Below are positions 17,428 through 27,088 of a stretch of DNA of 64,000 bases, in pieces. This DNA is from Bryobacteraceae bacterium (GTDB lineage: Bacteria; Acidobacteriota; Terriglobia; Bryobacterales; Bryobacteraceae): assembly GCA_025055455.1 (NCBI GenBank), contig JANWXD010000002.1, forward strand, positions 9,808 through 73,807. The letters run 5' to 3'. The position numbers and the translations under genes are program-made. The notes under the pieces are model-generated. The model worked only from the letters and a program-made list of their open reading frames with translations. It was not told the DNA's origin and did not search any database. The stretch's first letter is position 1; each line of letters starts with the position of its first letter.

Positions 17428-17510
17428 TAAGCCGGGGAGGCAACTCCCACCAAAGCGAGACTAACCTCTAAAGACCCCTGAAGCAATTACCTCCCCGGCG
17501 CCCCCTGAAA
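17428..17510 (+). ncRNA. Candidate structured leader or small RNA upstream of dxr
   Basis: The transcript from the promoter at 17393-17421 would begin with a 10-base arm GCCGGGGAGG (17431-17440) that is perfectly complementary to CCTCCCCGGC (17490-17499), closing a 49-base interior. Part of the same 5' arm can instead fold locally as GGGAG-GCAA-CUCCC (17435-17448) with a GNRA-type tetraloop. The two pairings exclude each other. The interior is purine-rich and poor in G/C pairing, unlike flanking DNA. No riboswitch class is recognised. There is no U-run after the closing stem, so it is not a simple terminator. It could be a dxr leader element or a small RNA. Confidence 0.5.
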
Positions 17511-17570
17511 AGTTCCCCCCAATAGCCGCCGTGCTGATATGATTTCGTTGGGAACCGAGCGAGTCTTCCG

Positions 17571-18776
17571 ATGAAAACCATCACGCTGCTGGGGTCCACC
17601 GGTTCGATCGGGACGAGCACACTGGATGTGATCCGCCGCCGGCCGGAGCAGTACCGCGTCTTTGCGCTGGTGGCGGGGCGTAACGTCGAGGTGCTGGCGG
17701 CGCAAGTCGTCGAGTTCCGGCCGGAGGTGGCCGTCGTTGGGTCGGAGGAGGCACTGGACGAACTGGCGGCATGCTTGGACCGAGCCGGGCTGCCCCGAAC
17801 CGACTGGCCGGAGCTGGCTGCCGGGGATCGGGCGCGCGTCGAAGCGGCGACCGCGCCCGAGACGGACTTCGTCATGTCCGCCATCGTGGGCGTGGCCGGG
17901 TTGGAGGCAACCTATGAAGCCGTGCGCCGGGGCAAGACGGTGGGGCTGGCCAACAAAGAAGTGCTGGTGGCTGCCGGGGCGGTGGTGATGGAGGCGGCTC
18001 GTGCTTCTGGCGCGGAGCTGATCCCGGTGGACAGCGAGCACAACGGCGCCCACCAATGCCTTCGGGCCGGCCGCCGTTCGGAGGTCTCGCGCCTGATCTT
18101 GACCGCCTCCGGCGGCCCGTTCCGGAATACGCCGGTGGAGAAGCTGGCCACGGTCCGGCCGGAGGAGGCTTTGAATCACCCCACCTGGAGGATGGGCAAG
18201 CGCATCACGCTGGACTCTGCTACATTGATGAATAAGGGATTCGAAGTCATCGAGGCCTGCTGGCTGTTCGGCTTCTCTCCCTCCGAGGTGGAGGTGGTGA
18301 TCCATCCCCAGTCTACGGTCCACGCCCTGGTAGAGTTTCGGGACGGGAGCATCATCGCGCAGGCATCGGCCACGGACATGCGCATGCCGATTCAGTACGC
18401 TCTGACCTATCCGGAGCGGCAGGCCGCCCCTGTACCCAAGCTCGACTGGAGCCAGGCGCGTTGCTGGGAGTTCCACCCTCCGGACTTGAACAAGTTTCCG
18501 CTGTTGCGGCTGGCCTATCAAGCGTTCGAAGAGGGTGGCTCCGCGCCTTGCACGTTGAACGCCGCCGACGAGGTGGCCGCCGAAGCGTTTCTGAAAGGCC
18601 AGGCAGGCTTTCTGGAGATCGCCGAAATTGTCGAAGAGACGCTGGAGCGGGTGCCGCGGCGCCAGCCCACCTCCATTGGCGAGGTGCTCGAAGTGGACCG
18701 CGAGTCGCGCCGGGCGGCCCAGCGGATCGTAGAGCGACGAAGCGCCGGGCGGCGGGGACCGCTGGTCCGCAACTGA
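17571..18776 (+). CDS. dxr: 1-deoxy-D-xylulose 5-phosphate reductoisomerase
   Basis: Dxr (IspC) makes 2-C-methyl-D-erythritol 4-phosphate from DXP with NADPH, the first committed step of the MEP isoprenoid pathway. The 401-residue length is normal. Visible motifs are NADPH-binding LLGSTGSIGTSTLD (from residue 6), ANKEVLVAAG, the metal/substrate region PVDSEHNGAHQCL, ILTASGGPFR, and WRMGKRITLDSATLMNKGFEVIEA. The ribosome-binding site before ATG 17571 is weak. rseP follows eight bases after the stop, a common pairing in bacteria where isoprenoid and envelope genes cluster. Confidence 0.97.
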   Translation: MKTITLLGSTGSIGTSTLDVIRRRPEQYRVFALVAGRNVEVLAAQVVEFRPEVAVVGSEEALDELAACLDRAGLPRTDWPELAAGDRARVEAATAPETDFVMSAIVGVAGLEATYEAVRRGKTVGLANKEVLVAAGAVVMEAARASGAELIPVDSEHNGAHQCLRAGRRSEVSRLILTASGGPFRNTPVEKLATVRPEEALNHPTWRMGKRITLDSATLMNKGFEVIEACWLFGFSPSEVEVVIHPQSTVHALVEFRDGSIIAQASATDMRMPIQYALTYPERQAAPVPKLDWSQARCWEFHPPDLNKFPLLRLAYQAFEEGGSAPCTLNAADEVAAEAFLKGQAGFLEIAEIVEETLERVPRRQPTSIGEVLEVDRESRRAAQRIVERRSAGRRGPLVRN

Positions 18777-18784
18777 GCGTCATC

Positions 18785-20104
18785 ATGCCGATTGTGGAAA
18801 ATATTTTCTGGCTGTTCGTGCTGATCGGGGTCATGATCCTGGTGCACGAACTGGGACACTACTGGGCGGCCCGTTACTTCGACGTGCGCGTGGAAACCTT
18901 CAGCTTCGGCTTCGGGCCCCGCCTGTTCGGGTTTCGCCGCGGGGAGACGGACTTTCGCTTCTCGGCCATCTTGTTCGGCGGATACGTGAAGATGGCGGGT
19001 GAGCAACCGGGCGAGCAGGCGGCGGAGGATCCGCGCGCGTTCCTGGCCAAGCCGCGCTGGCAGCGGTTGATTATCGCCTTTGCCGGGCCCGCCATGAACA
19101 TCCTGCTGGCGCTGGTTTTGCTCACGGGACTGTTCATGGTCAAGTATCCTAAGCCCGTGGAGGGGCGCCTGTCGGGAGTCATTGGCTACGTCGTCCCCGA
19201 CTCGCCGGCGGCCAAAGCCGGGCTTCGGGAGGGGGATCGCATCGTCCGGATTGCCGACAAGAACGACCCCAGCTGGGAAGAGATTTCGATCCAGGAAGTC
19301 AGTCACGCCAACCGGCCGCTGGCCGTAACGGTGGAACGAGGCGGCAAGCGTTTCTACACGACGGTCACGCCGATCTTGCTCGAGCGGTCCGGTTTGGGCT
19401 ATGCCGGCTGGGCGGAAGTGGCGGAGATCCAGATCGGCCGCCTGTCGCCGGGCATGCCGGCCGAAAAGGCCGGACTGCGTCCCGGGGACGTGATCGTGGC
19501 CGTGAACGGCCACCCGATCCTATCGGTGGAAAAGCTGCACGAGGTCATCCGCGCCAGCGGCGGCAAACCCGTCGAGATCGAGTACAAGCGCGAGGGGCGG
19601 GTTGCTACGGTCACCGTTCAGCCCGTGCTTGCGGCGCTCGATGGTCCGAAGCGGTGGATGATCGGAGTGGCGCCGGAGCCGAAAGTCAGTTTCACACGGC
19701 TGCCCTTTGCGGAAGCGCTGGCCGAGTCGGTGCGCCACAACGTGAGAAACGCCGGCCTGATTTATCAGTTCTTGCACGGGATTCTGGAGCGCCGGCTGTC
19801 GCCCAAGTCCATCGAGGGGCCCATCGGGATTGCGCGGCTGTCCCGCCACGCGGCCGAGCAGGGTGTGTTCCCCTTCATCATGCTCATGGCGGCGGTGAGC
19901 CTGAACCTGGCGGTGCTCAACCTGCTGCCGATTCCCATTCTGGACGGCGGCGTGATTCTCATGCTGCTGATCGAAATGATCCTGCGCCGCGACCTGAGCC
20001 TGCAGCTCAAGGAAGCCATTTTCAAGCTGGGCTTTGTGTTCCTGCTCGGGCTGATGGTTTTCGTGCTGTACAACGACATCGCCAAGATGCTGCCGCCGGG
20101 CTAG
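18785..20104 (+). CDS. rseP: RIP metalloprotease RseP (site-2 protease)
   Basis: This 439-residue inner-membrane zinc protease cuts transmembrane anti-sigma factors and remnant signal peptides. The zinc motif HELGH (His21, Glu22, His25) lies in the first helix and the third ligand motif NLLPIPILDGG in the C-terminal membrane domain, with two periplasmic PDZ domains between (about 120-300). ATG 18785 gives MPIVENIFWLF. Two anti-sigma factors with membrane helices are encoded in the same window (31139 and 57785), and either could be a client, but no evidence links them. The gene follows dxr with an eight-base gap. Confidence 0.95.
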   Translation: MPIVENIFWLFVLIGVMILVHELGHYWAARYFDVRVETFSFGFGPRLFGFRRGETDFRFSAILFGGYVKMAGEQPGEQAAEDPRAFLAKPRWQRLIIAFAGPAMNILLALVLLTGLFMVKYPKPVEGRLSGVIGYVVPDSPAAKAGLREGDRIVRIADKNDPSWEEISIQEVSHANRPLAVTVERGGKRFYTTVTPILLERSGLGYAGWAEVAEIQIGRLSPGMPAEKAGLRPGDVIVAVNGHPILSVEKLHEVIRASGGKPVEIEYKREGRVATVTVQPVLAALDGPKRWMIGVAPEPKVSFTRLPFAEALAESVRHNVRNAGLIYQFLHGILERRLSPKSIEGPIGIARLSRHAAEQGVFPFIMLMAAVSLNLAVLNLLPIPILDGGVILMLLIEMILRRDLSLQLKEAIFKLGFVFLLGLMVFVLYNDIAKMLPPG

Positions 20105-20113
20105 GGCGCCGGG

Positions 20114-22295
20114 ATGCAGATCTCGCGGCGACAATTTCTGCGGAGCGGCTGTGCGATCCTGCCCGCGACGGTCCTAGCGAGGGCCGGCGTCACCTACCGT
20201 CATTATTCCCGGTGCCTGCCCGACTATTTGCGCGGGCTCGCCGGGGAAGCCCGGCGCCGGCGGGAAGCGGAACTGGCCCGGCTGACCTCCGCTGCGGCCG
20301 TGCGGCAACGGCAGCGCTGGGCTAGGGAGACGCTGTGGCGCCTGATCGGGGGGCAACCGGAGCGGACCCCTCTGAACGGGCGAGTCGTGGGGCATTTCGA
20401 ACGCCGCGGCTACCGCGTGGAGAAGGTGGTCTACGAAAGTCAGCCGGGCTTCTTCGTCTCTGCCAACGTGTACATCCCCGCGGCAGGAGCGCCGCCTTTT
20501 CCGGCCGTTCTGTTCCAGATGGGGCACGCGCTGAACGGCAAGGCGGCGCACCGTACCAGAAATGCTGTCAGGGTCTGGCGCAGCTTGGTTTTCTTGTGCT
20601 GGCCTTCGATCCCATGGGTCAAGGCGAGCGCATTTTCTACCCGGACGCGGAGGGGAGGCTCACGCGCCTGCGCTCGGCCGATGACGAGCATTCAGTGCCC
20701 GGCAAGCAGATGTTGCTTGCCGGGGATATGGCGACGCGGTTGCAACTTTGGGACGCGGTGCGCAGCCTCGATTATTTGGCTTCGCATCCCCTGGCGGATC
20801 CCAAGCGGCTCGGCTCCACTGGGCAATCCGGCGGCGGCACGCTCACCATGCTGCTGGCCTGCGTGGACGACCGCTTGGCGGCGGCCGCGGTTTGCTGCGG
20901 CAACACGGAGAATTTCGCCTGCCGCGACTTCCATCCCCCGGGCGCAACGGACGATGCCGAGCAGAACCTGATCGAAAGCGGGCCGGCCGGCTTTGACCGC
21001 TGGGACCTGTTGTATCCTATGGCGCCGAAACCGCTGCTGGTGGCCGTGAGCGCCCGGGATTTTTTCGGCACCTACTCGCCGGCGTATTTGGAGGATGGCC
21101 GGGAGGAGTTCGGCAAGCTCCGGCGGGCGTATGCGTTGCTGGGGGCGGAGGACTGCGTTCGCTGGTATGAGACGCCCCTGCCGCACGCGCTGAGCTACGA
21201 GCTGCGTCTCGAGGTCTACAACTGGTTCCTGCGATGGCTCGGCGACGGGCGCCAAATCGCTGTCGAGCCGCCGGTCGAGGCCGAAGCCGACGCGACGCTC
21301 TGGGTTGGTCCGACGGGAAATGTGGTGCGCGATTTTCACAGCGCCACGCCGTTTGTGCTGAACCGCCATCGTGTGGCGCAGATGCGGCCCGCCGGGCCTC
21401 CCGCGCCTTTGCCATCGTGGCCTCGATTGGACTTGCCCGCTTCACCCGAGCTGACCGAGCTGGGGCGCTCCGCACTCGGCAACGTGACGGTCGAAGCCTG
21501 CGAAGTGCGCTCGAGCGAGTCGGTGTGGTCCCCGGTTTGGCTGTTCCTCCCCGCTGCCCGAGAGCGCACCCGCTCGTTGGCCGTGATTGTGGAGCCGCAG
21601 GGCCGCAATGCCCGCTGGCGCGAAGGAAAGTTGTACCGACGAGTGCGCTGCGGAAGAGCAACTCCCTCCTCCGCCGCAATGCCCGCTGGCGCGAAGGAAA
21701 GTTGTACCCTCGCCTGGCCGAGCGAGGTGTCGCGGTGTGCGCCGCCGATGTGCGCGCTATCGGCGACCTGGCGCCGGAGTTCAGCCGCGGCAATCCGGCT
21801 TATGCGAGGACGCATCAGAGCGAAGAGCACTACGCCTGGGCATCGCTTATCTTGGGCAAGCCTCTGCTCGGCCAGCGGGTGACGGATCTGGTGGCGGTAG
21901 TCCGAGCGCTCCGGACCCACCCGGCTTGTCGCGACCTGCGAATTACCCTGGCGGCGTCGGGACACCTGAGCCTCCCTACTCTGTTTGCGGCGGCGGTGGA
22001 GCCTTCGATTGCGGCCCTGTACCTGGCAGGAGGGCTCATCTCATTTCGCAGCGTGGCGGAGACGGAAGTGTACGAGCATCCGCGGGCCAACTTTCTGTCG
22101 CGGATCCTCCGCCACACGGATCTTCCACAGGTTGCGTCTTCGCTGACGCCCCGCCGGATGATTCTCGCCGGGCCGGTCGACGGCCAGGGACGAGCCGCCC
22201 GCGCCGAAGAGGTGCGGGCGTTGTACTCCGACGCGCCCAACGTGGAGGTGCGGCCGACCCCCGACTGGACCGAGGAGGTCCTTGCGAGCCTGTGA
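20114..22295 (+). pseudogene. Broken acetylxylan esterase-like alpha/beta hydrolase with Tat-type signal
   Basis: Three successive frames read as one large hydrolase. Frame one (20114 to about 20550) starts with a twin-arginine-type signal (SRRQFLRSG) and reaches the GHALNGKAA segment. One base of a C-run seems lost at about 20551; restoring it gives PYQKCCQGLAQLGFLVLAFDPMGQGER in continuity. Frame two carries the nucleophile motif GQSGGG, an Asp in VSARDFFG and a likely His in PLPHALS. A 71-base insertion flanked by a 36-base direct repeat (21602-21708) then shifts the frame; removing one repeat unit restores the C-terminal half to 22295. Intact length would be about 700 residues. It may be a true pseudogene or partly an assembly error. 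Confidence 0.8.
21602..21708 (+). repeat. 36-base direct repeat flanking a 35-base insert (71-base period)
   Basis: The 36 bases from 21602 to 21637 recur exactly at 21673-21708. Both copies start GCCGCAATGCCCGC and end AAGTTGTACC. Between them lie 35 bases with no other copy noticed in the window. The 71-base period is not a multiple of three, so it shifts the esterase frame. Deleting one period restores NARWREGKLYPRLAERG. Confidence 0.9.
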
Positions 22296-22323
22296 GCGCA
22301 GTTGCCGCGCTAGAATGCCCCCC

Positions 22324-23073
22324 ATGAGCGCACCGTTTCGGCTGGACGGCCGCACGGCCTTCATTACGGGCGCCGGCAGCGGCATCGGCGCCGCCACGGC
22401 ACGCGTCTTCGCCGCGGCAGGCGCCGAAGTGATCGTGGCTGACCTCGACGGCGCCCGCGCCCGAGCCGTGGCGGCGGAATTGCCCCGCGCTCACCCGGTG
22501 GTGTGCGACGTCAGCGACGAGGACAGCGTGCGAGGCACGTTCGCCGCGCTCGATCGCCTCCACATCCTGGTCAACAACGCGGGCATCGGCCTGGTCGGCA
22601 CGGTGGAGGAGACCGCCCGGGAGGATTTCGAGCGGCTCCTGCGCGTGAATGTAGAGGGGGTGTACCTGGTGACCAAGTACGCCCTGCCCTTGCTGCTGGC
22701 CTCGCGCGGCGTCATCATCAACATGGGTTCGGTGGCCGGTCTGGTGGGCGTCAAGCGGCGGTTCGCCTACTGCGCCACCAAGGGCGCCGTCGTGGCCATG
22801 ACGCGGCAGCTTGCCATCGACTACCCCGGCAGACTGCGCGTCAACTGCATCTGTCCGGGCACAGTGGACACGCCGTTCGTGGAGGCTTACCTGGAGAAGT
22901 ATCACCAGCACGAGAAAGAGCAGGTGCGCGCGGAGTTGCATCATCGGCAGCCGGTGGGCCGCATGGGGCGTCCGGAGGAAATCGCTCACCTGGCGTTGTA
23001 TCTGGCCTCCGACGAAGCCGAATTCGTCACGGGTTCGGTCGTGACCATTGACGGAGGCTGGACCGCTGCCTGA
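22324..23073 (+). CDS. SDR-family NAD(P)-dependent oxidoreductase
   Basis: A 249-residue classical short-chain dehydrogenase. It has the nucleotide motif TGAGSGIG near residue 15, the NNAG motif in LVNNAGIG, catalytic Ser in NMGSVAGL, and Tyr/Lys in YCATKGA, with the C-terminal FVTGSVVTIDGGW typical of the family. Asp in VADLDG after the second strand suggests NAD(H) preference. The substrate is unknown; closest classes are sugar or 3-oxoacyl reductases. A TAGAAT at 22311-22316 lies seven bases before the ATG and could serve a leaderless message. It follows the broken esterase by 28 bases. Confidence 0.9.
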   Translation: MSAPFRLDGRTAFITGAGSGIGAATARVFAAAGAEVIVADLDGARARAVAAELPRAHPVVCDVSDEDSVRGTFAALDRLHILVNNAGIGLVGTVEETAREDFERLLRVNVEGVYLVTKYALPLLLASRGVIINMGSVAGLVGVKRRFAYCATKGAVVAMTRQLAIDYPGRLRVNCICPGTVDTPFVEAYLEKYHQHEKEQVRAELHHRQPVGRMGRPEEIAHLALYLASDEAEFVTGSVVTIDGGWTAA

Positions 23074-23212
23074 GCGGCGCGGGCCAAGGCGAAGCCGTGC
23101 CGTTCCCCGTAAACCTTGACATCGTTTCCGACGATTGAGCACAATACCAGTGGGCGTGTTGTCGAAGCGCTCCCTGACGCCCTCAGAAGACACAACGCAA
23201 AAAACGCTGGCG

Positions 23213-24373
23213 ATGAGAACCTGTCGGTGGGTGGTTGTTTTGTTCGGTCTGCTCGCGATGGCAGCCAACGCGATGTCGGCCGTAAACCGCAAGAAGGTTG
23301 TGACGGCGCCGGCGCGGAGCGCCGGCACGGTGAAGCTGGAAAAGGCCACCGGCAAGAAGCCAGCGCGACCCCGGGTGCGCCGCGCGCGCCGGGCGAGCCC
23401 GTGGACCGAACCCACCTTTGCGGACTCGACCATCGGAGACAGCGTGGACGGAGAAGATTTGGTGGTGCGGCTGGCGGCCGTGGAGGCGCTGGGGCCTTAC
23501 AACGGCTCGGTGGTGGTGGTGGATCCCTCCAACGGCCGCATCCTCACCATGGTCAACCAAAAGCTCGCCCTCAAAAGTGGGTTTCAGCCGTGCTCGACGA
23601 TCAAGATTCCTGTGGCGCTGGCGGCGCTCATGGAGGGACTCATCGAACGGAACACGGTGCTACGCGTGGGCGGGAGGCGGCGGATGAACCTGACGGAGGC
23701 GATGGCGCGCTCGGACAATCCCTTCTTTGCCACGTTGGGGGTCAAGCTGGGCTTCGAACGGCTTCTGCACTACGCGCGGCTGTTCGGCTTAGGGGAGCTC
23801 GCAGGTTTAAACATTGAAGGCGAACAGCCCGGCACGCTGCCTGAGGTCCCGCCCCCGGGGGGAGTGGGCATGATGGCCAGTTTCGGCGAGGGCATCGCCA
23901 TGACGCCTTTGCAACTGGCGGCCCTGCTGTCGGCGATCGCCAATGACGGCACGCTGTACTACCTCCAATATCCGCGCTCGCAGGAGGAAGTCGACAATTT
24001 CGTCCCGCGCGTCAAACGGCATCTCGACATCGCGCCCTGGCTGGACGACATCAAAGCGGGACTGCTGGCCGCCGTAGACTATGGCACGGGGCGCAAAGCG
24101 GCCTACCATCCATCCGAACCCGTGCTGGGCAAGACGGGCACCTGCACGGAGAACCGGGTCCACCTGGGGTGGTTCGGTTCCTTCAACGACGTGGGGCGCA
24201 ACAAGCTCACGGTGGTGGTGCTGCTGACCGGCGGATGGGGCGTCAGCGGCCCCACGGCGGCCGAAATTGCCGGCAACGTCTACAAGCGGCTTTCCGAGAA
24301 AAATTTCTTTGCTGTGGCGCGGCCGATTTCGCCGGCGGCTTTGGTTTCGTCTCAGGCCTGCTGCATCCGGTGA
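23213..24373 (+). CDS. Penicillin-binding transpeptidase-like protein
   Basis: A 386-residue serine acyltransferase of the PBP/beta-lactamase fold with an N-terminal membrane anchor or signal ([16 protein letters not shown]). The active-site motifs are in order: Ser-x-x-Lys in PCSTIKIP, the SDN triad in ARSDNPFF, and KTG in [33 protein letters not shown] is the typical PBP transpeptidase stretch. It lacks the large N-terminal pedestal domain of PBP2/PBP3, so it is a minimal transpeptidase, perhaps specialised or BlaR-like. ATG 23213 is chosen; the frame is open 26 codons further up. A Lys/Arg-rich linker follows the anchor. It converges with obgE, overlapping its end by 22 bases. Confidence 0.85.
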   Translation: MRTCRWVVVLFGLLAMAANAMSAVNRKKVVTAPARSAGTVKLEKATGKKPARPRVRRARRASPWTEPTFADSTIGDSVDGEDLVVRLAAVEALGPYNGSVVVVDPSNGRILTMVNQKLALKSGFQPCSTIKIPVALAALMEGLIERNTVLRVGGRRRMNLTEAMARSDNPFFATLGVKLGFERLLHYARLFGLGELAGLNIEGEQPGTLPEVPPPGGVGMMASFGEGIAMTPLQLAALLSAIANDGTLYYLQYPRSQEEVDNFVPRVKRHLDIAPWLDDIKAGLLAAVDYGTGRKAAYHPSEPVLGKTGTCTENRVHLGWFGSFNDVGRNKLTVVVLLTGGWGVSGPTAAEIAGNVYKRLSEKNFFAVARPISPAALVSSQACCIR

Positions 24374-25389
24374 GGCGCCGCTTGCCCTGAGGCGGATCCG
24401 AGGACGGCGTCCGCCATGGCGCGTTTGAGGGTCTCGATCCCCTGACCCGTGAGGCTCGAGACGGCATAGAGGGGCAAACCGCGCTGCTCAGCCAAGTGGC
24501 GCAGCGCCTCCAGCCGTCCCGGATCCTGAACGATATCGAGCTTCGTCGCCACCACCAGCATCGGTTTGGCAGCCAAGTCCGGACTGAAACTGGCCAGTTC
24601 ATGGAGCACAACCTCGAAATCCCGCACCGGATCGCGTCCGCTCGCCTCGGAGACGTCCACCAGGTGCGCCAGCAGCCGCGTGCGCTCGATGTGGCGGAGA
24701 AACCGTGTGCCCAGGCCGTGGCCCTGATGCGCGCCCTCGATCAGGCCAGGGATGTCGGCGACCACAAACGTGCGGTTCTCATCCACGGCCACGACGCCCA
24801 GGTGGGGCTCGAGTGTGGTGAACGGGTAGTCAGCGATTTTGGGCCGGGCGGCTGAGATGCGCGAGATCAGCGTGGACTTGCCGGCGTTCGGAAACCCTAC
24901 CAAGCCCACGTCGGCGAGCAGCTTCAACTCCAGGCGCAGGAGGCGTTCCTCGCCGGGCTGTCCGGGCTCGGCGTAGCGCGGCGCCTGACGGCGGGAGGTG
25001 GCAAAGCGGGCATTGCCGCGGCCGCCTCGTCCTCCTCGCGCCACGATGAAGCGTTCGCCCGGTTGTGTGAAGTCGTAAAGCAGCGCGCCGGTGGCCGCAT
25101 CGTAAACCATGGTGCCGACCGGGACCGGGAGTTCGATCGAGGCACCGTCACGTCCGGCGCGGTTGTTGCCTTCGCCATGCCGGCCTCGTTCCGCGCGATG
25201 TTCCGGATTGAAACGGAAATGGAGCAGGGTGTTGTAGTGTTCGGAAGAGACGAGAATGACGTCGCCGCCCCGTCCGCCGTCGCCCCCGCTCGGCCCGCCG
25301 CGCGGGACGTACTTTTCCCGCCGAAAGGCGACGCACCCGTTGCCGCCGTCTCCCGCCCGGACACGAATGGTGGCTTCGTCGACGAACAT
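24352..25389 (-). CDS. obgE: GTPase ObgE/CgtA
   Basis: Obg is a GTPase that binds the 50S ribosomal subunit and couples ribosome assembly to growth. The 345-residue protein has the Gly-rich Obg fold at the N-terminus (about 1-157, with [11 protein letters not shown] and [10 protein letters not shown]) and a GTPase domain with [11 protein letters not shown] (G1), [13 protein letters not shown] (G2 and switch), [16 protein letters not shown] (G3) and VATKLD (G4). The C-terminal OCT domain is absent or very short. It is the third gene of rplU-rpmA-obgE. Its 3' end overlaps the convergent transpeptidase by 22 bases. Confidence 0.97.
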   Translation of the reverse strand: MFVDEATIRVRAGDGGNGCVAFRREKYVPRGGPSGGDGGRGGDVILVSSEHYNTLLHFRFNPEHRAERGRHGEGNNRAGRDGASIELPVPVGTMVYDAATGALLYDFTQPGERFIVARGGRGGRGNARFATSRRQAPRYAEPGQPGEERLLRLELKLLADVGLVGFPNAGKSTLISRISAARPKIADYPFTTLEPHLGVVAVDENRTFVVADIPGLIEGAHQGHGLGTRFLRHIERTRLLAHLVDVSEASGRDPVRDFEVVLHELASFSPDLAAKPMLVVATKLDIVQDPGRLEALRHLAEQRGLPLYAVSSLTGQGIETLKRAMADAVLGSASGQAAPHRMQQA

Positions 25390-25459
25390 GACAGCGGAAC
25401 TTGCAGGCGGCGGCCGTGAGAACCGGCGGGCGGACGCAGCCGGGCAGAAGCGGGACCGC

Positions 25460-25735
25460 TCAGTCGGCGGCTGCGGCGGGAGCTGCGGGGATCACGCTGA
25501 CGTATTTGCCGAGGCGGCCCCGGTCACGGAAGACCACGATGCCCGGAATCCGGGCAAAGAGTGTGTCGTCCTTGCCGCGTCCCACATTCTCACCCGGCTT
25601 GTAGCGGGTGCCGCGCTGGCGGACCAGGATGGCGCCGCCGGGTACGAACTGCCCACCGAAGGCTTTTATCCCCAGCCGTTGCGAGTGAGAGTCGCGGCCG
25701 TTTCGGGAGCTTCCGAGCCCTTTCTTGTGCGCCAT
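25460..25735 (-). CDS. rpmA: 50S ribosomal protein L27
   Basis: L27 has an N-terminal tail that reaches the peptidyl transferase centre. The 91-residue protein starts [16 protein letters not shown], with the conserved [35 protein letters not shown] core and no N-terminal cleavable extension of the Firmicutes type. The C-terminus carries an unusual Ala-rich tail (PAAPAAAAD). It lies 13 bases after rplU and 70 before obgE, in the conserved order. Confidence 0.98.
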   Translation of the reverse strand: MAHKKGLGSSRNGRDSHSQRLGIKAFGGQFVPGGAILVRQRGTRYKPGENVGRGKDDTLFARIPGIVVFRDRGRLGKYVSVIPAAPAAAAD

Positions 25736-25748
25736 GCGGTGTGCCTCC

Positions 25749-26060
25749 TCAGACCAAAATCTCGCTGACTCGCACCTCGGTGAAGGCCTGCCGGTGCCCG
25801 ATGGTGCGCTTGTATTGCTTTTTGCGCTTGAACTTGAAGACGATCACTTTTTCGCCCCGGCCTTGCTTGAGAATCACGCCCCGTACCTTCGCCGCGTTCG
25901 CTTCCGACCCGGCGAGCACGGTGCCAGGCTCCTTGACCACAGCCAGAACTCGGTCGAATTCCACTTCAGCGCCCACCTCGCCGGGAAGTTTCTCCACCCG
26001 AATTCGGTCCCCGGGTGCCACACGGTACTGTTTGCCGCCCGTCTGGATGACTGCGTACAT
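25749..26060 (-). CDS. rplU: 50S ribosomal protein L21
   Basis: This 103-residue L21 binds 23S rRNA in the large subunit. The opening [14 protein letters not shown] and the C-terminal [16 protein letters not shown] segment identify it. It is the first gene of rplU-rpmA-obgE on the minus strand. A TACAAT on the minus strand at 26139-26144 could be a -10, without a convincing -35. Confidence 0.98.
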   Translation of the reverse strand: MYAVIQTGGKQYRVAPGDRIRVEKLPGEVGAEVEFDRVLAVVKEPGTVLAGSEANAAKVRGVILKQGRGEKVIVFKFKRKKQYKRTIGHRQAFTEVRVSEILV

Positions 26061-26194
26061 AAAGCCCTCTGCGAATCCTCTGCGTGATTACTGAGTCGCT
26101 TGGTTGTCCTGGGACGGCCCGCCGGCCGCTTCTTTCTCATTGTAGCTCACAGCCGACCAGCAGATGGGACGCTGGTAGAATCGTGGCATCTCCG

Positions 26195-27049
26195 ATGCGC
26201 GCCGTCCTGGCCAACCTGCTGTGCCTTGCTAGCTTTGCCTCGCGCGCCTGGGCCTCGCTGGAGCAAGCTCGCGCTCTGTACGAGCAGACCCGTTACGAGG
26301 ACGCCGTCCGGGTGCTGGAGGCGTCCGGGGATCGCTCGGCGGCGGCCTACCACCTGCTCGGCCGCTGCCACTACCTGCTCGGCGATTACAAGAAAGCCGT
26401 CAGCGCCCTGGAGCGTGCGGTGCAACTGGAACCGAACAATTCGACCTACCATGACTGGCTGGGAAAGGCCTACGGTCGCCGGGCGGAAACCTCCAGCTTC
26501 GTCACCGCGCCCGGTTTTGCCACCAAAGCCCGGCGCAGCTTCGAAAGAGCCGTGGAATTGGACCCAGGCAACCTGGAGGCGCTCGGCGATCTGTTCGAGT
26601 ACTACCTACAAGCCCCGGGCATTCTCGGTGGCGGCCTGGAGAAAGCCGAAGCCGTGGCGGCCCGCTTCGCCCGGCTCGATGCGGCCGAGCACCATTGGGC
26701 GCTGGCGCGCTTGGCGGAGAAACGAAAGGACTACCGGACCGCGGAAAAGGAGTACCGGCGCGCCGCCGAACTGCAGCCCAGCAAGCCTGGGCGCTGGATC
26801 GACCTGGCGAAGTTCCTGGCCCGCCGCGGGCGCTACCCGGAAAGCGAGGAGGCGTTCGAGCGGGCCGAGCAGGCCGCCCCCGGGAGTCCGCGCGTGTGGT
26901 TTGCCCGGGCCGCCACTTGGATCGAATCCGGGCGGAATCTTACGGAGGCTCGGCAATTGCTACAACGCTATCTCCGGGCGGAGCTGTCGCCCGAGGATCC
27001 CCCGCGACGGGAAGCGCAACGCCTGCTCGAACGGGCGGCGCGGGAGTGA
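26195..27049 (+). CDS. Secreted or anchored TPR-repeat protein
   Basis: A 284-residue protein with a hydrophobic N-terminus (AVLANLLCLASFASRAWA, probable signal peptide) followed by TPR repeats, e.g. AAYHLLGRCHYLLGDYKKAVSALERAVQLEPNN at about 55-90 and KDYRTAEKEYRRAAELQP near 190. TPRs mediate protein-protein contacts; no enzymatic domain is present. ATG 26195 is preferred to the upstream open frame because it places the hydrophobic core at the N-terminus. It is followed 39 bases later by the TolC-family gene and then by a TPR lipoprotein in the same direction, so a common envelope role is plausible. Confidence 0.75.
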   Translation: MRAVLANLLCLASFASRAWASLEQARALYEQTRYEDAVRVLEASGDRSAAAYHLLGRCHYLLGDYKKAVSALERAVQLEPNNSTYHDWLGKAYGRRAETSSFVTAPGFATKARRSFERAVELDPGNLEALGDLFEYYLQAPGILGGGLEKAEAVAARFARLDAAEHHWALARLAEKRKDYRTAEKEYRRAAELQPSKPGRWIDLAKFLARRGRYPESEEAFERAEQAAPGSPRVWFARAATWIESGRNLTEARQLLQRYLRAELSPEDPPRREAQRLLERAARE

Positions 27050-27088
27050 AGTGTTGCGGGTTGCACGGCGGGCGGCTCACAATCGGGT

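Noticed and set aside
17490-17520. Closing stem upstream of dxr as a simple terminator
   Set aside because: The stem is followed by C-rich sequence without a U-run, so it would not terminate transcription by itself.
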